DNA of 51,917 bases from Saccharibacillus sp. JS10 (GCF_024436065.1 NZ_JANFNS010000011.1:1-51917); one strand, 5' to 3'. Positions 9,037 through 18,837 are shown, counted from the first letter of the stretch. The notes: generated by a model from the sequence alone, not told the origin. Program-made: numbers and translations.

Positions 9037-9282
9037 AACGGGTGCAGGAATTTCCGATACGCAATCGTAGCATACGATCTTGCCTTTGAAATACGTTACG
9101 TTGTCAGCATTGCCGCAGAAGATACAAGCTGGCTCGTATTTTTTCAGCATAATGCGTTCGCCGTCCACGTAAATTTCCAAAGCGTCTTTTTCACCGATGC
9201 CCAAAGTACGGCGCAATTCGATTGGAATAACAACGCGACCTAGTTCGTCTACTTTTCTCACAATACCTGTTGATTTCATCAT
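9028..9282 (-). CDS. abrB: AbrB-family transition-state regulator with a Cys-rich C-terminus
   Basis: Encodes 84 residues. The N-terminal 50 are almost the classical AbrB DNA-binding domain: STGIVRKVDELGRVVIPIEL and RRTLGIGEKDALEIYVDGE, a swapped-hairpin dimer that binds A/T-rich promoters. Instead of the usual AbrB multimerisation domain, the C-terminus has two CxxC pairs (CIFC and CYDC), which looks like a small zinc ribbon. In B. subtilis AbrB represses stationary-phase genes, spoVG among them; here spoVG is 9 kb away with its sigma-H-type promoter. GGGAGGT precedes the start; ATG 9282 and ATG 9279 are both possible. It is read against its neighbours. Confidence 0.9.
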   Translation of the reverse strand: MMKSTGIVRKVDELGRVVIPIELRRTLGIGEKDALEIYVDGERIMLKKYEPACIFCGNADNVTYFKGKIVCYDCVSEIPAPVAK

Positions 9283-9402
9283 GATTTATTACCTCCCAAA
9301 ATATAAATGTTGCTGGGTGTTCATTGAATGTATTCATGGTAAAGCTGTTGATTTCTACAACTGGTGTCATTTTTCGACATTGTTCTAGCTTTTATGTTCC
9401 TC

Positions 9403-9431
9403 ATAATAACAATGTTTCCCAGAACAGTCAA
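9403..9431 (-). promoter_or_regulatory. Sigma-A promoter of abrB
   Basis: On the - strand TTGACT (9431-9426) is separated by 17 bases from TATTAT (9408-9403). This leaves a leader of about 115 bases before the abrB start. Confidence 0.75.
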
Positions 9432-9622
9432 CCCAAGAAGGCTTAAGATCACCTTAAAATTTGATAAAAAATGAAAAATGTATAAAATATATGAACAATA
9501 ACCGGTATAAATATTTTTTTATCAAAGAATAATGAGAATAAAAACGTTTGGAAATCGATAAAACCTTATCCGACAAAATTCGATCCTGTTTTTTTAATAT
9601 TTTAATTTAAAGGAGTGAAAGG
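9432..9622 (+). promoter_or_regulatory. A/T-rich intergenic region with a candidate promoter for the HD-domain gene
   Basis: The stretch between the divergent abrB promoter and the gene at 9623 holds no ORF. A candidate sigma-A promoter is TTGATA at 9461-9466, 16 bases, then TAAAAT at 9483-9488. Because the whole region is very A/T-rich, chance matches are likely. It could also bind AbrB itself, which prefers such DNA. Confidence 0.35.
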
Positions 9623-10924
9623 ATGTCGAACCACATCAAGCCCTTACGTGAAGAAAAAGTATTCAAAGATCCTGTCCATAATTATGTACACGTGCAAGAT
9701 CGAACGATATGGTCGTTGATCAATACGTCGGAATTTCAGCGTTTACGGCGGATTCGGCAATTGGGGACAACCTATCTAACGTTTCATGGAGCCGAGCATA
9801 GTCGATTTTCTCATTCGTTAGGTGTGTACGAGATCACCCGCCGTATCATTTCTCAATTCGAGCGCAACAATTATCCAGATTGGCCGGTCGAAGAAAATAT
9901 GGTCGCGATGTGCGCAGCTCTATTACATGATTTGGGGCATGGCCCTTTTTCACATTCAATAGAAGAAGCTTTCGAAATGGATCACGAAGATTGGACTTGT
10001 AAAATTATTTTGGGCGATACGGACGTCAATCGGATTTTACGAGAAGTATCGGAAGATATGCCGGAGCGGGTAGCTTCTGTCATTCGCAAAGACTATGAGC
10101 AGGAAATTGTCGTCAATCTGATTACAAGCCCGCTCGATGCGGATCGGATGGATTATCTGCTTAGAGATGCGTATTTTACCGGAGTCAATTATGGCACAAT
10201 CGATATTGATCGTATTTTACGTATGCTGCGTCCTTATAATGGAAGAATTGTGGTGAAAGAGTCGGGAATGCACGCGGTCGAAGACTATCTGATGTCACGC
10301 TACCAGATGTATTGGCAAGTCTACTTCCACCCGGTGACGCGCAGTTCGGAAATTATTTTAAGACAGATATTTAGACGAGCTGGCGAGTTGTATCATCAAG
10401 GGTATACTTTTGAATTTTTACCGAATCCACTACCTCAATTGTTCAAAAACGAATTAACGGTTAAAGAATATTTGAAACTCGACGAATCTCTGATTCAGAC
10501 GACATTTATGCAGTGGAGCGAAGAACAAGATTCTATTCTTAGCGAGCTTTGTTGTCGATTCCTTCATCGCAGACTGTATAAATATGTAGAAGTCGAATCG
10601 ATTGACCAAGAGACCGTCGAACGGATTCGTAGCAGCTTCAAAAATGCAGGATTGAATCCGGAGTATGACTTCGAAATCGACTTTCCAACCGACTTGCCTT
10701 ACGATGTTTTGTTGCCGAACAATTCGAAGCGCGGAAGTCAGATTTTATTACTGAATAAAAAGGATGAATTGAGAGAAATTTCCGAAGTTTCCGATATTGT
10801 CAGATCGATTACCGGTTTGCATCGGGGGAAATATCATCTGTATTATCCGCACCATAAAGTTGCTGAAGTGATCTCGCTTCTTCCGGCAGATATTGCTGCG
10901 ATTTTCCCGTTTTCAGCCGATTAA
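9623..10924 (+). CDS. HD-domain phosphohydrolase (YwfO-like)
   Basis: Encodes 433 residues, the same length as B. subtilis YwfO as I recall it. Metal-binding HD-superfamily residues are clear: RFSHSLGVYE with His64, LLHDLGHGPFSHS with His102-Asp103, His106 and His111, and a later Asp in TSPLDADRMDYLLRDAY (about 172-188). This places it with dGTP triphosphohydrolase-like enzymes; the substrate is not determined by sequence. The start has AAAGGAGTG upstream. It stands alone between abrB and tatD, exactly where many relatives carry metS (methionyl-tRNA synthetase). No metS is present. Confidence 0.88.
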   Translation: MSNHIKPLREEKVFKDPVHNYVHVQDRTIWSLINTSEFQRLRRIRQLGTTYLTFHGAEHSRFSHSLGVYEITRRIISQFERNNYPDWPVEENMVAMCAALLHDLGHGPFSHSIEEAFEMDHEDWTCKIILGDTDVNRILREVSEDMPERVASVIRKDYEQEIVVNLITSPLDADRMDYLLRDAYFTGVNYGTIDIDRILRMLRPYNGRIVVKESGMHAVEDYLMSRYQMYWQVYFHPVTRSSEIILRQIFRRAGELYHQGYTFEFLPNPLPQLFKNELTVKEYLKLDESLIQTTFMQWSEEQDSILSELCCRFLHRRLYKYVEVESIDQETVERIRSSFKNAGLNPEYDFEIDFPTDLPYDVLLPNNSKRGSQILLLNKKDELREISEVSDIVRSITGLHRGKYHLYYPHHKVAEVISLLPADIAAIFPFSAD

Positions 10925-11007
10925 ACGCGTTTTAACGCTTTTTGTGTAAAATATGGACAAGATGCAAAGATCAATCACGATAGAAAAACAATCCCATACG
11001 TTATGTA

Positions 11008-11042
11008 ACATGCCGGCAATACTTTGATTATTGTCGGTATGT
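11008..11042 (+). terminator. Hairpin between the HD-domain gene and tatD
   Basis: ACATGCCGGCAATA (11008-11021) pairs with TATTGTCGGTATGT (11029-11042) over 14 positions with two wobbles. It is followed only by TTATG, so it may be a weak terminator of the HD-domain gene; it sits 21 bases before the tatD start. Confidence 0.5.
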
Positions 11043-11063
11043 TTATGAAAAGGAGAGAACAAG

Positions 11064-11831
11064 ATGTTATTCGATACTCATACTCATATGGACGCTATTG
11101 AATTCGCAGAAGATCGAGACGAAGCGATGAATCGCGCACTCGAAGCAGGAGTCAGCCGAATCGTTAATATCGGGTTCAACCGAGAGACGATTCCGACCAC
11201 TTTGGCATTAGCTGAAAAGTATCCTTTTGTGTATGCGGCAATTGGTTGGCACCCTGTTGATGCGATCGATATGCAAGAAGGAGATCTGGAATGGATCGAA
11301 TCGCTGTGCAGTCATGAAAAAGTTGTCGCGATCGGCGAGATCGGTCTGGATTACCATTGGGATAAATCGCCTAAAGACGTTCAACATCGGGTATTGCGCG
11401 AACAGATCGCTTTGGCAAAAAGAGTGAAGCTGCCGATTGTGATTCATAACCGCGAAGCTCATGAAGATACGATCCGAATTTTGAAAGAAGAAAACGCATC
11501 TGAAGTAGGCGGAATTATGCACGCGTTCTCGGGAAGTTGGGAAACGGCGCAAATTTGCCTCGATATGGGCTTTTATCTTTCGTTCGGAGGGCCTGTTACT
11601 TTCAAAAATGCCAAACAGCCCAAAGAAGTGCTCGAAAAGACGCCGATGGATCGTTTATTGATCGAAACGGATGCTCCTTATTTGACTCCACATCCTTACC
11701 GAGGAAAACGAAATGAGACTTCTTATGTTCGTCTTGTCGCAGAAAAGGCAGCTGAACTTAAAGGTGTTTCTTTGGAAGAGATTGCCAAACAGACGATGAA
11801 AAACGCAAATAAGCTTTTTGGTATCAGCTAA
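11064..11831 (+). CDS. tatD: TatD-family metal-dependent deoxyribonuclease (YabD)
   Basis: Encodes 255 residues, a TIM-barrel metal-dependent hydrolase. The N-terminal HxH is at His6 and His8 (FDTHTHMD). EIGLDYHWD (about 93-101) supplies the bridging Glu, HNRE the next His, GIMHAFSG another His, and LLIETDAPYL (about 199-208) the catalytic Asp. Members are 3'-5' nucleases linked to DNA repair and apoptosis-like DNA turnover. AAAGGAGAG precedes ATG 11064. It comes immediately before the riboswitch-controlled yabE, as in related genomes. Confidence 0.95.
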   Translation: MLFDTHTHMDAIEFAEDRDEAMNRALEAGVSRIVNIGFNRETIPTTLALAEKYPFVYAAIGWHPVDAIDMQEGDLEWIESLCSHEKVVAIGEIGLDYHWDKSPKDVQHRVLREQIALAKRVKLPIVIHNREAHEDTIRILKEENASEVGGIMHAFSGSWETAQICLDMGFYLSFGGPVTFKNAKQPKEVLEKTPMDRLLIETDAPYLTPHPYRGKRNETSYVRLVAEKAAELKGVSLEEIAKQTMKNANKLFGIS

Positions 11832-11953
11832 GAAAGCGAGCAAATCGGGCGAAATCGAGAGTATTTACGAGAAATTAATCTTTTTGCCCGAAAAAAACAA
11901 AGAATGTTACAAAGTTTTAACCTTTTAATCGATCACACGAGAAATTGCGCCGC

Positions 11954-11983
11954 TTTACAAACTCCTTCGAAAAACGCTATTAT
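11954..11983 (+). promoter_or_regulatory. Sigma-A promoter of the riboswitch-yabE unit
   Basis: TTTACA at 11954-11959 and TATTAT at 11978-11983 are 18 bases apart (17 if the -35 is read as TTACAA). A start near 11990 would put the riboswitch about 50 bases into the transcript. Confidence 0.6.
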
Positions 11984-12042
11984 CTTGTCAGTGATTAAAC
12001 GAAGCTTACATTCGCTTAATCTCACTTATTCATAAACCGTCT

Positions 12043-12255
12043 CGCTGAATCTTCGTCATACATAACGAAGAACGGGGGAACCGGAAGCGATATGCTGGAT
12101 CGAAATCTGAACGACGATGTTCAGGAGAAAGCAGTCGTGGTCGATTCCTTTAACATTGGGTCTACGGGGTGAATTGGAGATCTTCTCGCCATGAGCGGAA
12201 GAATCGCCATAGAACGACTCTCTTCGTTCGAACCCGACAGCTAACCTCGTAAGCG
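12043..12255 (+). ncRNA. Cyclic di-AMP riboswitch (ydaO-yuaA type)
   Basis: The conserved blocks of the ydaO-yuaA aptamer occur in order: CGCTGAATC at 12043-12051, a TTCGT/ACGAA hairpin, GGGGGAACC at 12074-12082, ATTGGGTCTACGGGGTGAAT at 12155-12174, and finally AACCCGACAGCTAACCTCG followed by TAAGCG ending at 12255. The P1 helix can form between CGCT and AGCG. The class binds c-di-AMP and normally turns expression off by promoting a terminator. Such elements commonly precede cell-wall hydrolase and RpfB-like genes and potassium transport genes; here the target is yabE. Identification rests on motif recall, not a covariance search, but the match is extensive. Confidence 0.93.
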
Positions 12256-12318
12256 CAAAATAAGAGAGAGGCAGCCACGCGCCTTATGTTTTCCTCAGAT
12301 CGTCAACTTGTCGATTTT

Positions 12319-12392
12319 TTAAGAGGGAAGCCCGCGGAAGAGACCTCTTAAAGATTCTTTAAGTCCTCTTTCCACAGGCTTCTTTTGTTTTC
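12319..12392 (+). terminator. Riboswitch expression platform: terminator with competing stem
   Basis: A large hairpin starts with GAAGCC (12327-12332) and closes with GGCTTC (12377-12382), with inner helices GGAAGAG/CTCTTTCC and CTTAAAG/CTTTAAG, and is followed by TTTTGTTTTT. An alternative stem pairs TTAAGAGG (12319-12326) with CCTCTTAA (12344-12351), which overlaps the inner terminator helix and so could serve as an antiterminator. This is the expected architecture of an OFF switch. Confidence 0.8.
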
Positions 12393-12503
12393 CGGCAGTT
12401 ACCTCAAGGAATGGCGTACATAAGCGCAAGATCGGTTAAGACTTCGGCAACGATGCTTGAAGGGATTTAACAAGATTGGGTTGAGCTTTTAGAACGGGAT
12501 GAA

Positions 12504-12564
12504 CGTAGAGATGGTGCAATCCTCGCAAAAGTTTTTATCGATTTTTGTGCTGCACATTTCTACG
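12504..12564 (+). repeat. Second inverted repeat in the yabE leader
   Basis: CGTAGAGATGGTGCA (12504-12518) can pair with TGCACATTTCTACG (12551-12564) with one wobble and one bulge, across a 32-base loop. It lies between the riboswitch terminator and the yabE ribosome binding site and has no T-run after it. Purpose unknown. Confidence 0.6.
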
Positions 12565-12638
12565 AAAAAATAGCAAGTAGTCACGTCAATTTTTTCATGT
12601 TCGTACTTGACGGCGGGGCTATGGAGGAGGACGGAAGA

Positions 12639-14102
12639 GTGGGCATTTTCACGAAAGAAGACACCCATGGTTCACGATCATCCAGCATGACTTACGCTTT
12701 GCGTTGGAAGCGCCAGAACGGCCTTCAAATTTTGGGTGTTGCATTATTCGTCGTTGCGGTTGTAACGATGGTACTTCTCGGATTGTATGCAAAAGCCGAG
12801 AAACAGATCGTGCTGATCGTTGACGGGAAAGAACAAACGCTGACCACGCACAAAGGCAGCTTTCAAGAGCTTTTGGATGAGCATTCGCTTAGCTTTAAGC
12901 CACAAGATGATGTATCGATGTCGCTAGGTGCTTCGATTCAGGACGGAGATCGCATTACTGCGACAACAGCATTACCGGTGACTTTGACGGTTGACGGTAA
13001 AAGCGAGCAGCGTTACACGACTGAAAAAACAGTCGGTGCAGCATTGCAAGACTGGGATGTGGAACTTGGAAAGTTCGACAAGATTTCCGTACCGGTTAGC
13101 TCGGCTGTAAAAGGCGGTAGTGAAGTTGAGATCACTTCGGCTGTTCCAGTTAACCTAACAGTGAATGGAAGCACGAAAAAAGCGTATACTGCCGAATCGA
13201 CAGTTGCCGATGCACTGGAAGATTGGAACATCGATTTCGGAGCACATGATGAAATCTCTGTACCGTTAAGTTCAGAAGTGGAAGCGGGTAGCAAGATCAA
13301 AATTACTACGGCGATTCCAGTGAACTTGAAAGTGGGCGGCAACGAGAGCGCGACGTACACGACGGCTAGAACGGTTGAAGCCGTTCTTGCTGACAAAGGC
13401 ATCGAACTTGGCAATAACGACAAAGTATATCCAGGTACTACGACTCCTTTGACAGAGAACATGAATGTTGCGGTATATCGCATCAACAAGTTCCAAGCCG
13501 ATGTCGAAGTTAAAGTTCCACACGGCACGACGAAAAAAGACGATTCGACTTTGCTGAAAGGTAAAACCAAAACGATTCAAGCCGGCGTCGATGGCGTAAC
13601 GGTTCAAACGATCGAGAAAGTTTACCAAGATGGCGAGTTCGTAACGAAATACGTCGTTGATAAAAAAGTGAAAACCAAAAAGCAGGATGAAGTGATTGCA
13701 GTCGGCACGAAAGAGCCGGTTGTAGAGAAGACGTTTGCTCCGGCTGCTGCCGCTAAAACAACTTCTGCATCTTCTTCGAAGTCTGCTAAAGGGTTTGAAT
13801 ATAAAACCGTATTGACTGGTGTTGCGGCTACCGCTTATTCTTCGCAGCAACCGGGAATGGGTACACGCACAGCATCCGGTACGACGGTAACAGAAGGTCG
13901 CACGATCGCAGTCGATCCGAATGTGATTCCTCTCGGCTGGTGGGTTTATATCGAAGGATATGGCTACCGCAAAGCTGAAGACACAGGTAGTGCGATTAAA
14001 GGCAAAAAGATCGATATGTATTATGACAGCTTGGGAACGGCGCTGAACTTTGGCCGTAAATCCGGTCTGACGATCTACGTGATCGGACCGAACAAGCCTT
14101 AA
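12639..14102 (+). CDS. yabE: YabE/RpfB-like cell-wall protein with DUF348, G5 and 3D domains
   Basis: Encodes 487 residues from GTG 12639, which has GGAGGAGG at 12623-12630; an ATG at 12597 is in frame but has no site. Order of parts: basic cytosolic end, one membrane segment (about 21-46, LGVALFVVAVVTMVLLGLY), four DUF348 repeats of about 60 residues (LIVDGKEQ, LTVDGKSEQ, LTVNGSTKK, LKVGGNES), a G5 domain, an Ala/Ser linker, and a C-terminal 3D domain whose three aspartates lie in AVDP, AEDTG and KIDMYY. The 3D fold is shared with MltA/RpfB-type muralytic enzymes, so a peptidoglycan-cleaving or remodelling role outside the membrane is likely. Expression should depend on c-di-AMP through the leader. 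Confidence 0.93.
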   Translation: MGIFTKEDTHGSRSSSMTYALRWKRQNGLQILGVALFVVAVVTMVLLGLYAKAEKQIVLIVDGKEQTLTTHKGSFQELLDEHSLSFKPQDDVSMSLGASIQDGDRITATTALPVTLTVDGKSEQRYTTEKTVGAALQDWDVELGKFDKISVPVSSAVKGGSEVEITSAVPVNLTVNGSTKKAYTAESTVADALEDWNIDFGAHDEISVPLSSEVEAGSKIKITTAIPVNLKVGGNESATYTTARTVEAVLADKGIELGNNDKVYPGTTTPLTENMNVAVYRINKFQADVEVKVPHGTTKKDDSTLLKGKTKTIQAGVDGVTVQTIEKVYQDGEFVTKYVVDKKVKTKKQDEVIAVGTKEPVVEKTFAPAAAAKTTSASSSKSAKGFEYKTVLTGVAATAYSSQQPGMGTRTASGTTVTEGRTIAVDPNVIPLGWWVYIEGYGYRKAEDTGSAIKGKKIDMYYDSLGTALNFGRKSGLTIYVIGPNKP

Positions 14103-14120
14103 TTCTTTTACGTTTAGAAA

Positions 14121-14157
14121 AACCGACAGACCTTATTAGGCTCTGTCGGTTTTTTTG
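14121..14157 (+). terminator. Intrinsic terminator of yabE
   Basis: ACCGACAGA/TCTGTCGGT stem followed by seven T residues. Confidence 0.92.
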
Positions 14158-14171
14158 ATGGAAAGCTTGCG

Positions 14172-14201
14172 TTTACGCTTGCGCCTAACAAGTGCTATAA
14201 T
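14172..14201 (+). promoter_or_regulatory. Sigma-A promoter of rnmV
   Basis: TTTACG at 14172-14177, 18 bases, then consensus TATAAT at 14196-14201. The transcript would begin near 14208, only about 22 bases ahead of the hairpin at 14230. Confidence 0.6.
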
Positions 14202-14229
14202 CAACCGTAACGATACAGAATCGAAAAAC

Positions 14230-14260
14230 AAAGAAGAGGAGAATCTCCTCTTCTTTTTGT
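14230..14260 (+). terminator. Attenuator-like hairpin in the rnmV leader
   Basis: A perfect 12-bp stem (AAAGAAGAGGAG and CTCCTCTTCTTT, loop AAT) runs into TTGTT. It resembles an intrinsic terminator but lies between the promoter and the gene, 37 bases before the start codon. Confidence 0.65.
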
Positions 14261-14296
14261 TATGAAAGACGTAAGTCGCCGTAAGGAGAGAACAGG

Positions 14297-15731
<1,435 letters not shown>

Positions 15732-15818
15732 ACGAAGGGATCAGAAGCTGTACTTTGCTCAAGCCAGAACCCATAAAGAGGAATCGAAAAAAAGCTGATT
15801 TTTCCCAAAAAATCCCCG

Positions 15819-15848
15819 TTGACAGGCTTAAAATGATACTGATATAAT
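15819..15848 (+). promoter_or_regulatory. Upstream veg promoter
   Basis: Consensus TTGACA (15819-15824) and TATAAT (15843-15848) separated by 18 bases. Confidence 0.85.
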
Positions 15849-15859
15849 AAAATATTTGG

Positions 15860-15888
15860 TTGACAACGAACTCTCAAAATGTTACAAT
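15860..15888 (+). promoter_or_regulatory. Proximal veg promoter
   Basis: Consensus TTGACA (15860-15865) and TACAAT (15883-15888) with the ideal 17-base spacer, immediately downstream of the first promoter. The veg promoter region of B. subtilis is known to be unusually strong, which fits this tandem arrangement. Confidence 0.88.
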
Positions 15889-15918
15889 TAGTTGTATTGA
15901 GAGAGGTGGTTGAGAAGA

Positions 15919-16197
15919 ATGGCAAATCAAACGCTATCGGATATCAAACGCAGTCTCGAAGCTCATGTAGGACACCGCATCATGCTTCGTGCCAATGGAG
16001 GACGACGCAAGACGGTTGAGCAGACGGGAGTCCTTGAAGGAACTTACCCGGCGGTATTTACCGTCATGCTTGAAGAAGAAGCCGAACATGCTTCGGGCCG
16101 AGTCTCTTATAGTTACGCTGATGTTTTGACAGAAACGGTTGAGCTTTCGCTAATGGAAGACGATTCGGAAGTTCCGATCGCTTACGCAAGTGTCTGA
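15919..16197 (+). CDS. veg: Veg protein
   Basis: Encodes 92 residues from ATG 15919, which gives MANQTLSDIKRSLEAHVG like B. subtilis Veg; a TTG at 15910 is too close to the AGAGGTGG site. Family blocks are NGGRRKTVEQTGVLEGTYP (about 24-42) and VSYSYADVLTETVEL (about 64-78), forming a small beta-barrel-like protein. Veg is a highly expressed vegetative protein that promotes biofilm matrix expression in B. subtilis; the biochemical mechanism is not settled. It is transcribed alone, between two strong promoters and a strong terminator. Confidence 0.95.
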   Translation: MANQTLSDIKRSLEAHVGHRIMLRANGGRRKTVEQTGVLEGTYPAVFTVMLEEEAEHASGRVSYSYADVLTETVELSLMEDDSEVPIAYASV

Positions 16198-16214
16198 TTG
16201 ATTCGTTATTTTGA

Positions 16215-16250
16215 AAGGCGACCTTCGCATTCGTGAAGGTCGCCTTTGTT
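16215..16250 (+). terminator. Intrinsic terminator of veg
   Basis: AAGGCGACCTTC pairs perfectly with GAAGGTCGCCTT, then TTGTTT. Confidence 0.9.
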
Positions 16251-16269
16251 TATGCTCAGAGGCCGCGAA

Positions 16270-16298
16270 TAGACTTCGTGTTCGATTTTGCATATAAT
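16270..16298 (+). promoter_or_regulatory. Candidate ispE promoter
   Basis: TAGACT (16270-16275), 17 bases, TATAAT (16293-16298). It lies just after the veg terminator and 64 bases before ispE. The small acid-soluble protein gene sspF, which stands here in B. subtilis, is absent. Confidence 0.5.
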
Positions 16299-16361
16299 AA
16301 TTGGAGTTCTTTCGGAGAAAGCAACCGGGATTCCGGTCACAATGCAGGGGCGGTGGATAGT

Positions 16362-17216
16362 ATGATCATTTACGAGAAAGCACCGGCAAAAATTAATTTG
16401 ATGCTGGATGTTCTACATAAACGTAACGATGGATTTCATGAAGTCGAAATGGTGATGACGATGGTCGATCTTGCCGATCGGCTGACGTTGCAAGAAACGG
16501 AAACAAACCGTATTACGCTTTCGAGCCAATCCGGTTATATTCCGCTCGATGATAAAAACCTTGCGGTTCGCGCAGCGCGTCTGCTGCGTCAGCGGTTCGG
16601 TATTCAGCGCGGCGTACATATGGTGCTCGAAAAGCGTATTCCGGTAGCAGCAGGGCTTGCTGGCGGCAGCAGCGATGCGGCAGCCGCTCTACGCGGATTA
16701 AATCGCTTATGGGAGCTAGGATTGTCCATTAGCGAGCTAGAAGAGCTGGGAGCAGAGCTGGGTTCCGATGTACCGTTTTGCGTAAGCGGAGGAACAGCGC
16801 TTGCTACGGGACGCGGAGAAAAGCTAGAGAAGATTCCTAGCCCGCCTCATAGCTGGGTGATCTTGGCGAAGCCGCCGATCAATGTATCGACAGCAGATGT
16901 GTACGGAAATTTGAAGGCTGCGGAGATTCAGCAACATCCTTCGGCTTCTGCGATGCAAGCAGCATTGGAGCAAGGCTCTTTTACAGATGTATGCGGCACT
17001 TTAGGCAATGTGCTCGAAGACGTAACCTTGAAGCTGTATCCGGGCGTAGCTCGTTTGAAGCAAGTGATGGAAAGTCTAGGCGCAGACGGCGTATTAATGT
17101 CGGGTAGCGGGCCTACGGTGTTCGGGCTAGTGAACAAAGAAGAGAAAGCTAGACGCATCTGCAACGGGTTAAGAGGGTTCTGTGAAGAAGTCTATGCCGT
17201 ACGGACATTAGGATAA
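16362..17216 (+). CDS. ispE: 4-diphosphocytidyl-2-C-methyl-D-erythritol kinase
   Basis: Encodes 284 residues from ATG 16362 ([15 protein letters not shown]). A longer in-frame extension to 16233 overlaps the veg terminator and the promoter and is rejected. This GHMP kinase phosphorylates CDP-methylerythritol in the MEP route to isoprenoid precursors. Motif 1 is KAPAKINL with the catalytic Lys, the ATP loop is [17 protein letters not shown] (about 91-107), and motif 3 is [12 protein letters not shown] (about 245-256). GGTGG precedes the start. It ends at its own terminator before purR. Confidence 0.95.
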   Translation: MIIYEKAPAKINLMLDVLHKRNDGFHEVEMVMTMVDLADRLTLQETETNRITLSSQSGYIPLDDKNLAVRAARLLRQRFGIQRGVHMVLEKRIPVAAGLAGGSSDAAAALRGLNRLWELGLSISELEELGAELGSDVPFCVSGGTALATGRGEKLEKIPSPPHSWVILAKPPINVSTADVYGNLKAAEIQQHPSASAMQAALEQGSFTDVCGTLGNVLEDVTLKLYPGVARLKQVMESLGADGVLMSGSGPTVFGLVNKEEKARRICNGLRGFCEEVYAVRTLG

Positions 17217-17221
17217 ACGAG

Positions 17222-17255
17222 ATTAGCCAGTGCATGTTTCTGGCTAATTTTTTTT
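17222..17255 (+). terminator. Intrinsic terminator of ispE
   Basis: ATTAGCCAG (17222-17230) and CTGGCTAAT (17240-17248) stem with a run of eight T residues from 17248. Confidence 0.9.
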
Positions 17256-17305
17256 GCTTATCTTCTCGCTTTTTTGGAAAATTTATAAAACCTTAAAAGA
17301 CTCAC

Positions 17306-17356
17306 TTGTACAAACACGTACAAAGATGTTATATTTTTTATAAAATATTCGGATTT
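17306..17356 (+). promoter_or_regulatory. purR promoter with a PurBox-like site
   Basis: TTGTAC (17306-17311), 18 bases, TATATT (17330-17335). At 17344-17356 the sequence AATATTCGGATTT is, on the other strand, a 12 of 13 match to the PurBox consensus AWWWCCGAACWWT. PurR operators normally need two inverted boxes; I do not see a good second one, so autoregulation is only a suggestion. Confidence 0.45.
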
Positions 17357-17371
17357 AGCGAGGAAACTTTC

Positions 17372-18199
17372 GTGAAAAAATTAAAACGCAGTGCTCGATT
17401 AGTAGAGTTAACCCAGTTTTTGCTTGCCAGACCTCATTCTTTGATTCCATTGACTACATTTGCCGAACGTTATGGAGCGGCGAAGTCGTCGATCAGCGAA
17501 GATCTGGCGATTATCAAAGAAGTATTTGAAGAAGAAGGAATGGGAGAGCTTCAGACGCTGGCGGGTGCCGCTGGCGGTGTGAAGTATATTCCGCGTGTGT
17601 CCGAAGAGCGTGCCCAAGACATTATTCAGAATGTGTGCGCCAAGTTAGAAGAACCCGGACGTATTTTGCCAGGTGGATATTTGTATATGTCCGATTTGTT
17701 GGGGCAGCCGCATTTGGTCAATGAGATCGGCGATATTTTTGCTACTATTTTCGGAGGTAAAAATATCGACGTTGTCATGACGGTAGAAACGAAAGGGATT
17801 CCGATTGCGTATGCGACCGGTGCCAAGTTGAATCTGCCGGTTGTATTGGTACGACGCGACCATCAGGTGACTGAAGGTTCGGCAGTAAGTATCAATTATG
17901 TATCGGGCTCCAACAAAAGTATCCATACGATGAGCCTGTCGCGCCGAGCGCTCAAAGAAAAGTCACGTGTATTGATTGTCGATGACTTTATGAAAGCGGG
18001 CGGTACCGTACGCGGCATGATCGATCTGCTTGCAGAGTTTGATGCCGAAGTTGCAGGAGTTGGCGTATTGCTGGATTCGGGCTCGGTCGATTCGGAAGAA
18101 AGGCAAGTCGAAGATTATATTTCGTTGGTTACGCTAGAGACCGTTGATTCGAAAAACCGAGTGGTCGGAGTGAAACCGGGCAATTATTTCGAAAAATAA
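17372..18199 (+). CDS. purR: Pur operon repressor PurR
   Basis: Encodes 275 residues from GTG 17372 (GAGGA at 17359-17363). An extension to 17306 would begin inside the promoter. The N-terminal winged-helix domain (about residues 1-75, RSARLVELTQFLLARPHSL, AERYGAAKSSISEDL) binds DNA. The C-terminal type I phosphoribosyltransferase fold (about 80-275) senses PRPP through the loop LIVDDFMKAGGTVRG (about 203-217). In B. subtilis PurR represses purine genes unless PRPP is high. ridA (yabJ), which follows purR there, is missing; a terminator and then spoVG come next. Confidence 0.96.
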   Translation: MKKLKRSARLVELTQFLLARPHSLIPLTTFAERYGAAKSSISEDLAIIKEVFEEEGMGELQTLAGAAGGVKYIPRVSEERAQDIIQNVCAKLEEPGRILPGGYLYMSDLLGQPHLVNEIGDIFATIFGGKNIDVVMTVETKGIPIAYATGAKLNLPVVLVRRDHQVTEGSAVSINYVSGSNKSIHTMSLSRRALKEKSRVLIVDDFMKAGGTVRGMIDLLAEFDAEVAGVGVLLDSGSVDSEERQVEDYISLVTLETVDSKNRVVGVKPGNYFEK

Positions 18200-18236
18200 G
18201 TCAAAAAAGCGAGATTTAAAAAAATTTCTACTTTAG

Positions 18237-18269
18237 GCGTTTTCCTTATAAAGGAAGACGCTTTTTTTA
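18237..18269 (+). terminator. Intrinsic terminator of purR
   Basis: GCGTTTTCC/GGAAGACGC stem (one wobble) followed by seven T residues. Confidence 0.9.
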
Positions 18270-18475
18270 TATAAATTAGGCGATTTGAATGTATGAAGAA
18301 TCTTTACCCTTCGAAATGCAGGTCAAATTATTAAAACATCTTCTAAATATAATATATGAATTAGTTATTGATTTTAATTGAGAATTAATCTCAACGTAAA
18401 ACGGCGCTATTCGAAGATTTCGCGAAGAAAATCAAAAAAAATACGAAAATCTCAAATTTAAGTTAGTGAAAAAGA
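18270..18475 (+). promoter_or_regulatory. A/T-rich upstream region of spoVG with a perfect dyad
   Basis: No ORF. A 17-bp perfect dyad, TTGAGA-ATTAA-TCTCAA, lies at 18378-18394, about 80 bases upstream of the sigma-H-type promoter. The surrounding DNA is highly A/T-rich; in B. subtilis such DNA upstream of spoVG is bound by AbrB. The dyad itself looks like an operator for an unidentified dimeric repressor or activator. Confidence 0.5.
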
Positions 18476-18503
18476 AGGATTTTGAAAGTCAGTGTGGAAT
18501 AAT
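18476..18503 (+). promoter_or_regulatory. Sigma-H-type promoter of spoVG
   Basis: AGGATTT (18476-18482), 14 bases, GAAT (18497-18500). The same two elements and the same spacing occur in the B. subtilis spoVG promoter as I recall it, a model sigma-H promoter. Confidence 0.82.
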
Positions 18504-18540
18504 ACACCAAGTCTTCTAATGATAAAGGTGGTGAACCTAG

Positions 18541-18837
18541 ATGGAAATTACGGCTGTGAGACTCCGCCGAGTGAACTCGGAAGGTAGAATGAAAGCAATT
18601 GCTTCGATTACGATTGACGAGGAGTTTGTCGTTCACGATATTCGGGTAATCGACGGAAATAATGGCATGTTTGTTGCGATGCCAAGCAAGCGTACACCGG
18701 ACGGTGAGTTCCGGGATATCGCCCACCCGATTTCTTCCGGCACACGTGAAAAAATTCAGGCTGCCGTTCTTGAAGAATACGAACGTGTTGGCGTAGAAGG
18801 TACGGAAGTCGAAGAAGTAATCGAAGAAGGCGCGTAA
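18541..18837 (+). CDS. spoVG: SpoVG, RNA/DNA-binding regulator
   Basis: Encodes 98 residues, standard length. Family blocks are [19 protein letters not shown] (1-19), [20 protein letters not shown] (about 36-55) and [10 protein letters not shown] (about 58-67). The C-terminus is acidic ([10 protein letters not shown]). SpoVG is a small nucleic-acid-binding protein widespread in Firmicutes including non-sporulating ones, where it affects virulence, cell wall and metabolism; its presence therefore does not imply sporulation. AAAGGTGGTGA precedes ATG 18541. It forms a single-gene unit with its own sigma-H-type promoter and terminator. Confidence 0.97.
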   Translation: MEITAVRLRRVNSEGRMKAIASITIDEEFVVHDIRVIDGNNGMFVAMPSKRTPDGEFRDIAHPISSGTREKIQAAVLEEYERVGVEGTEVEEVIEEGA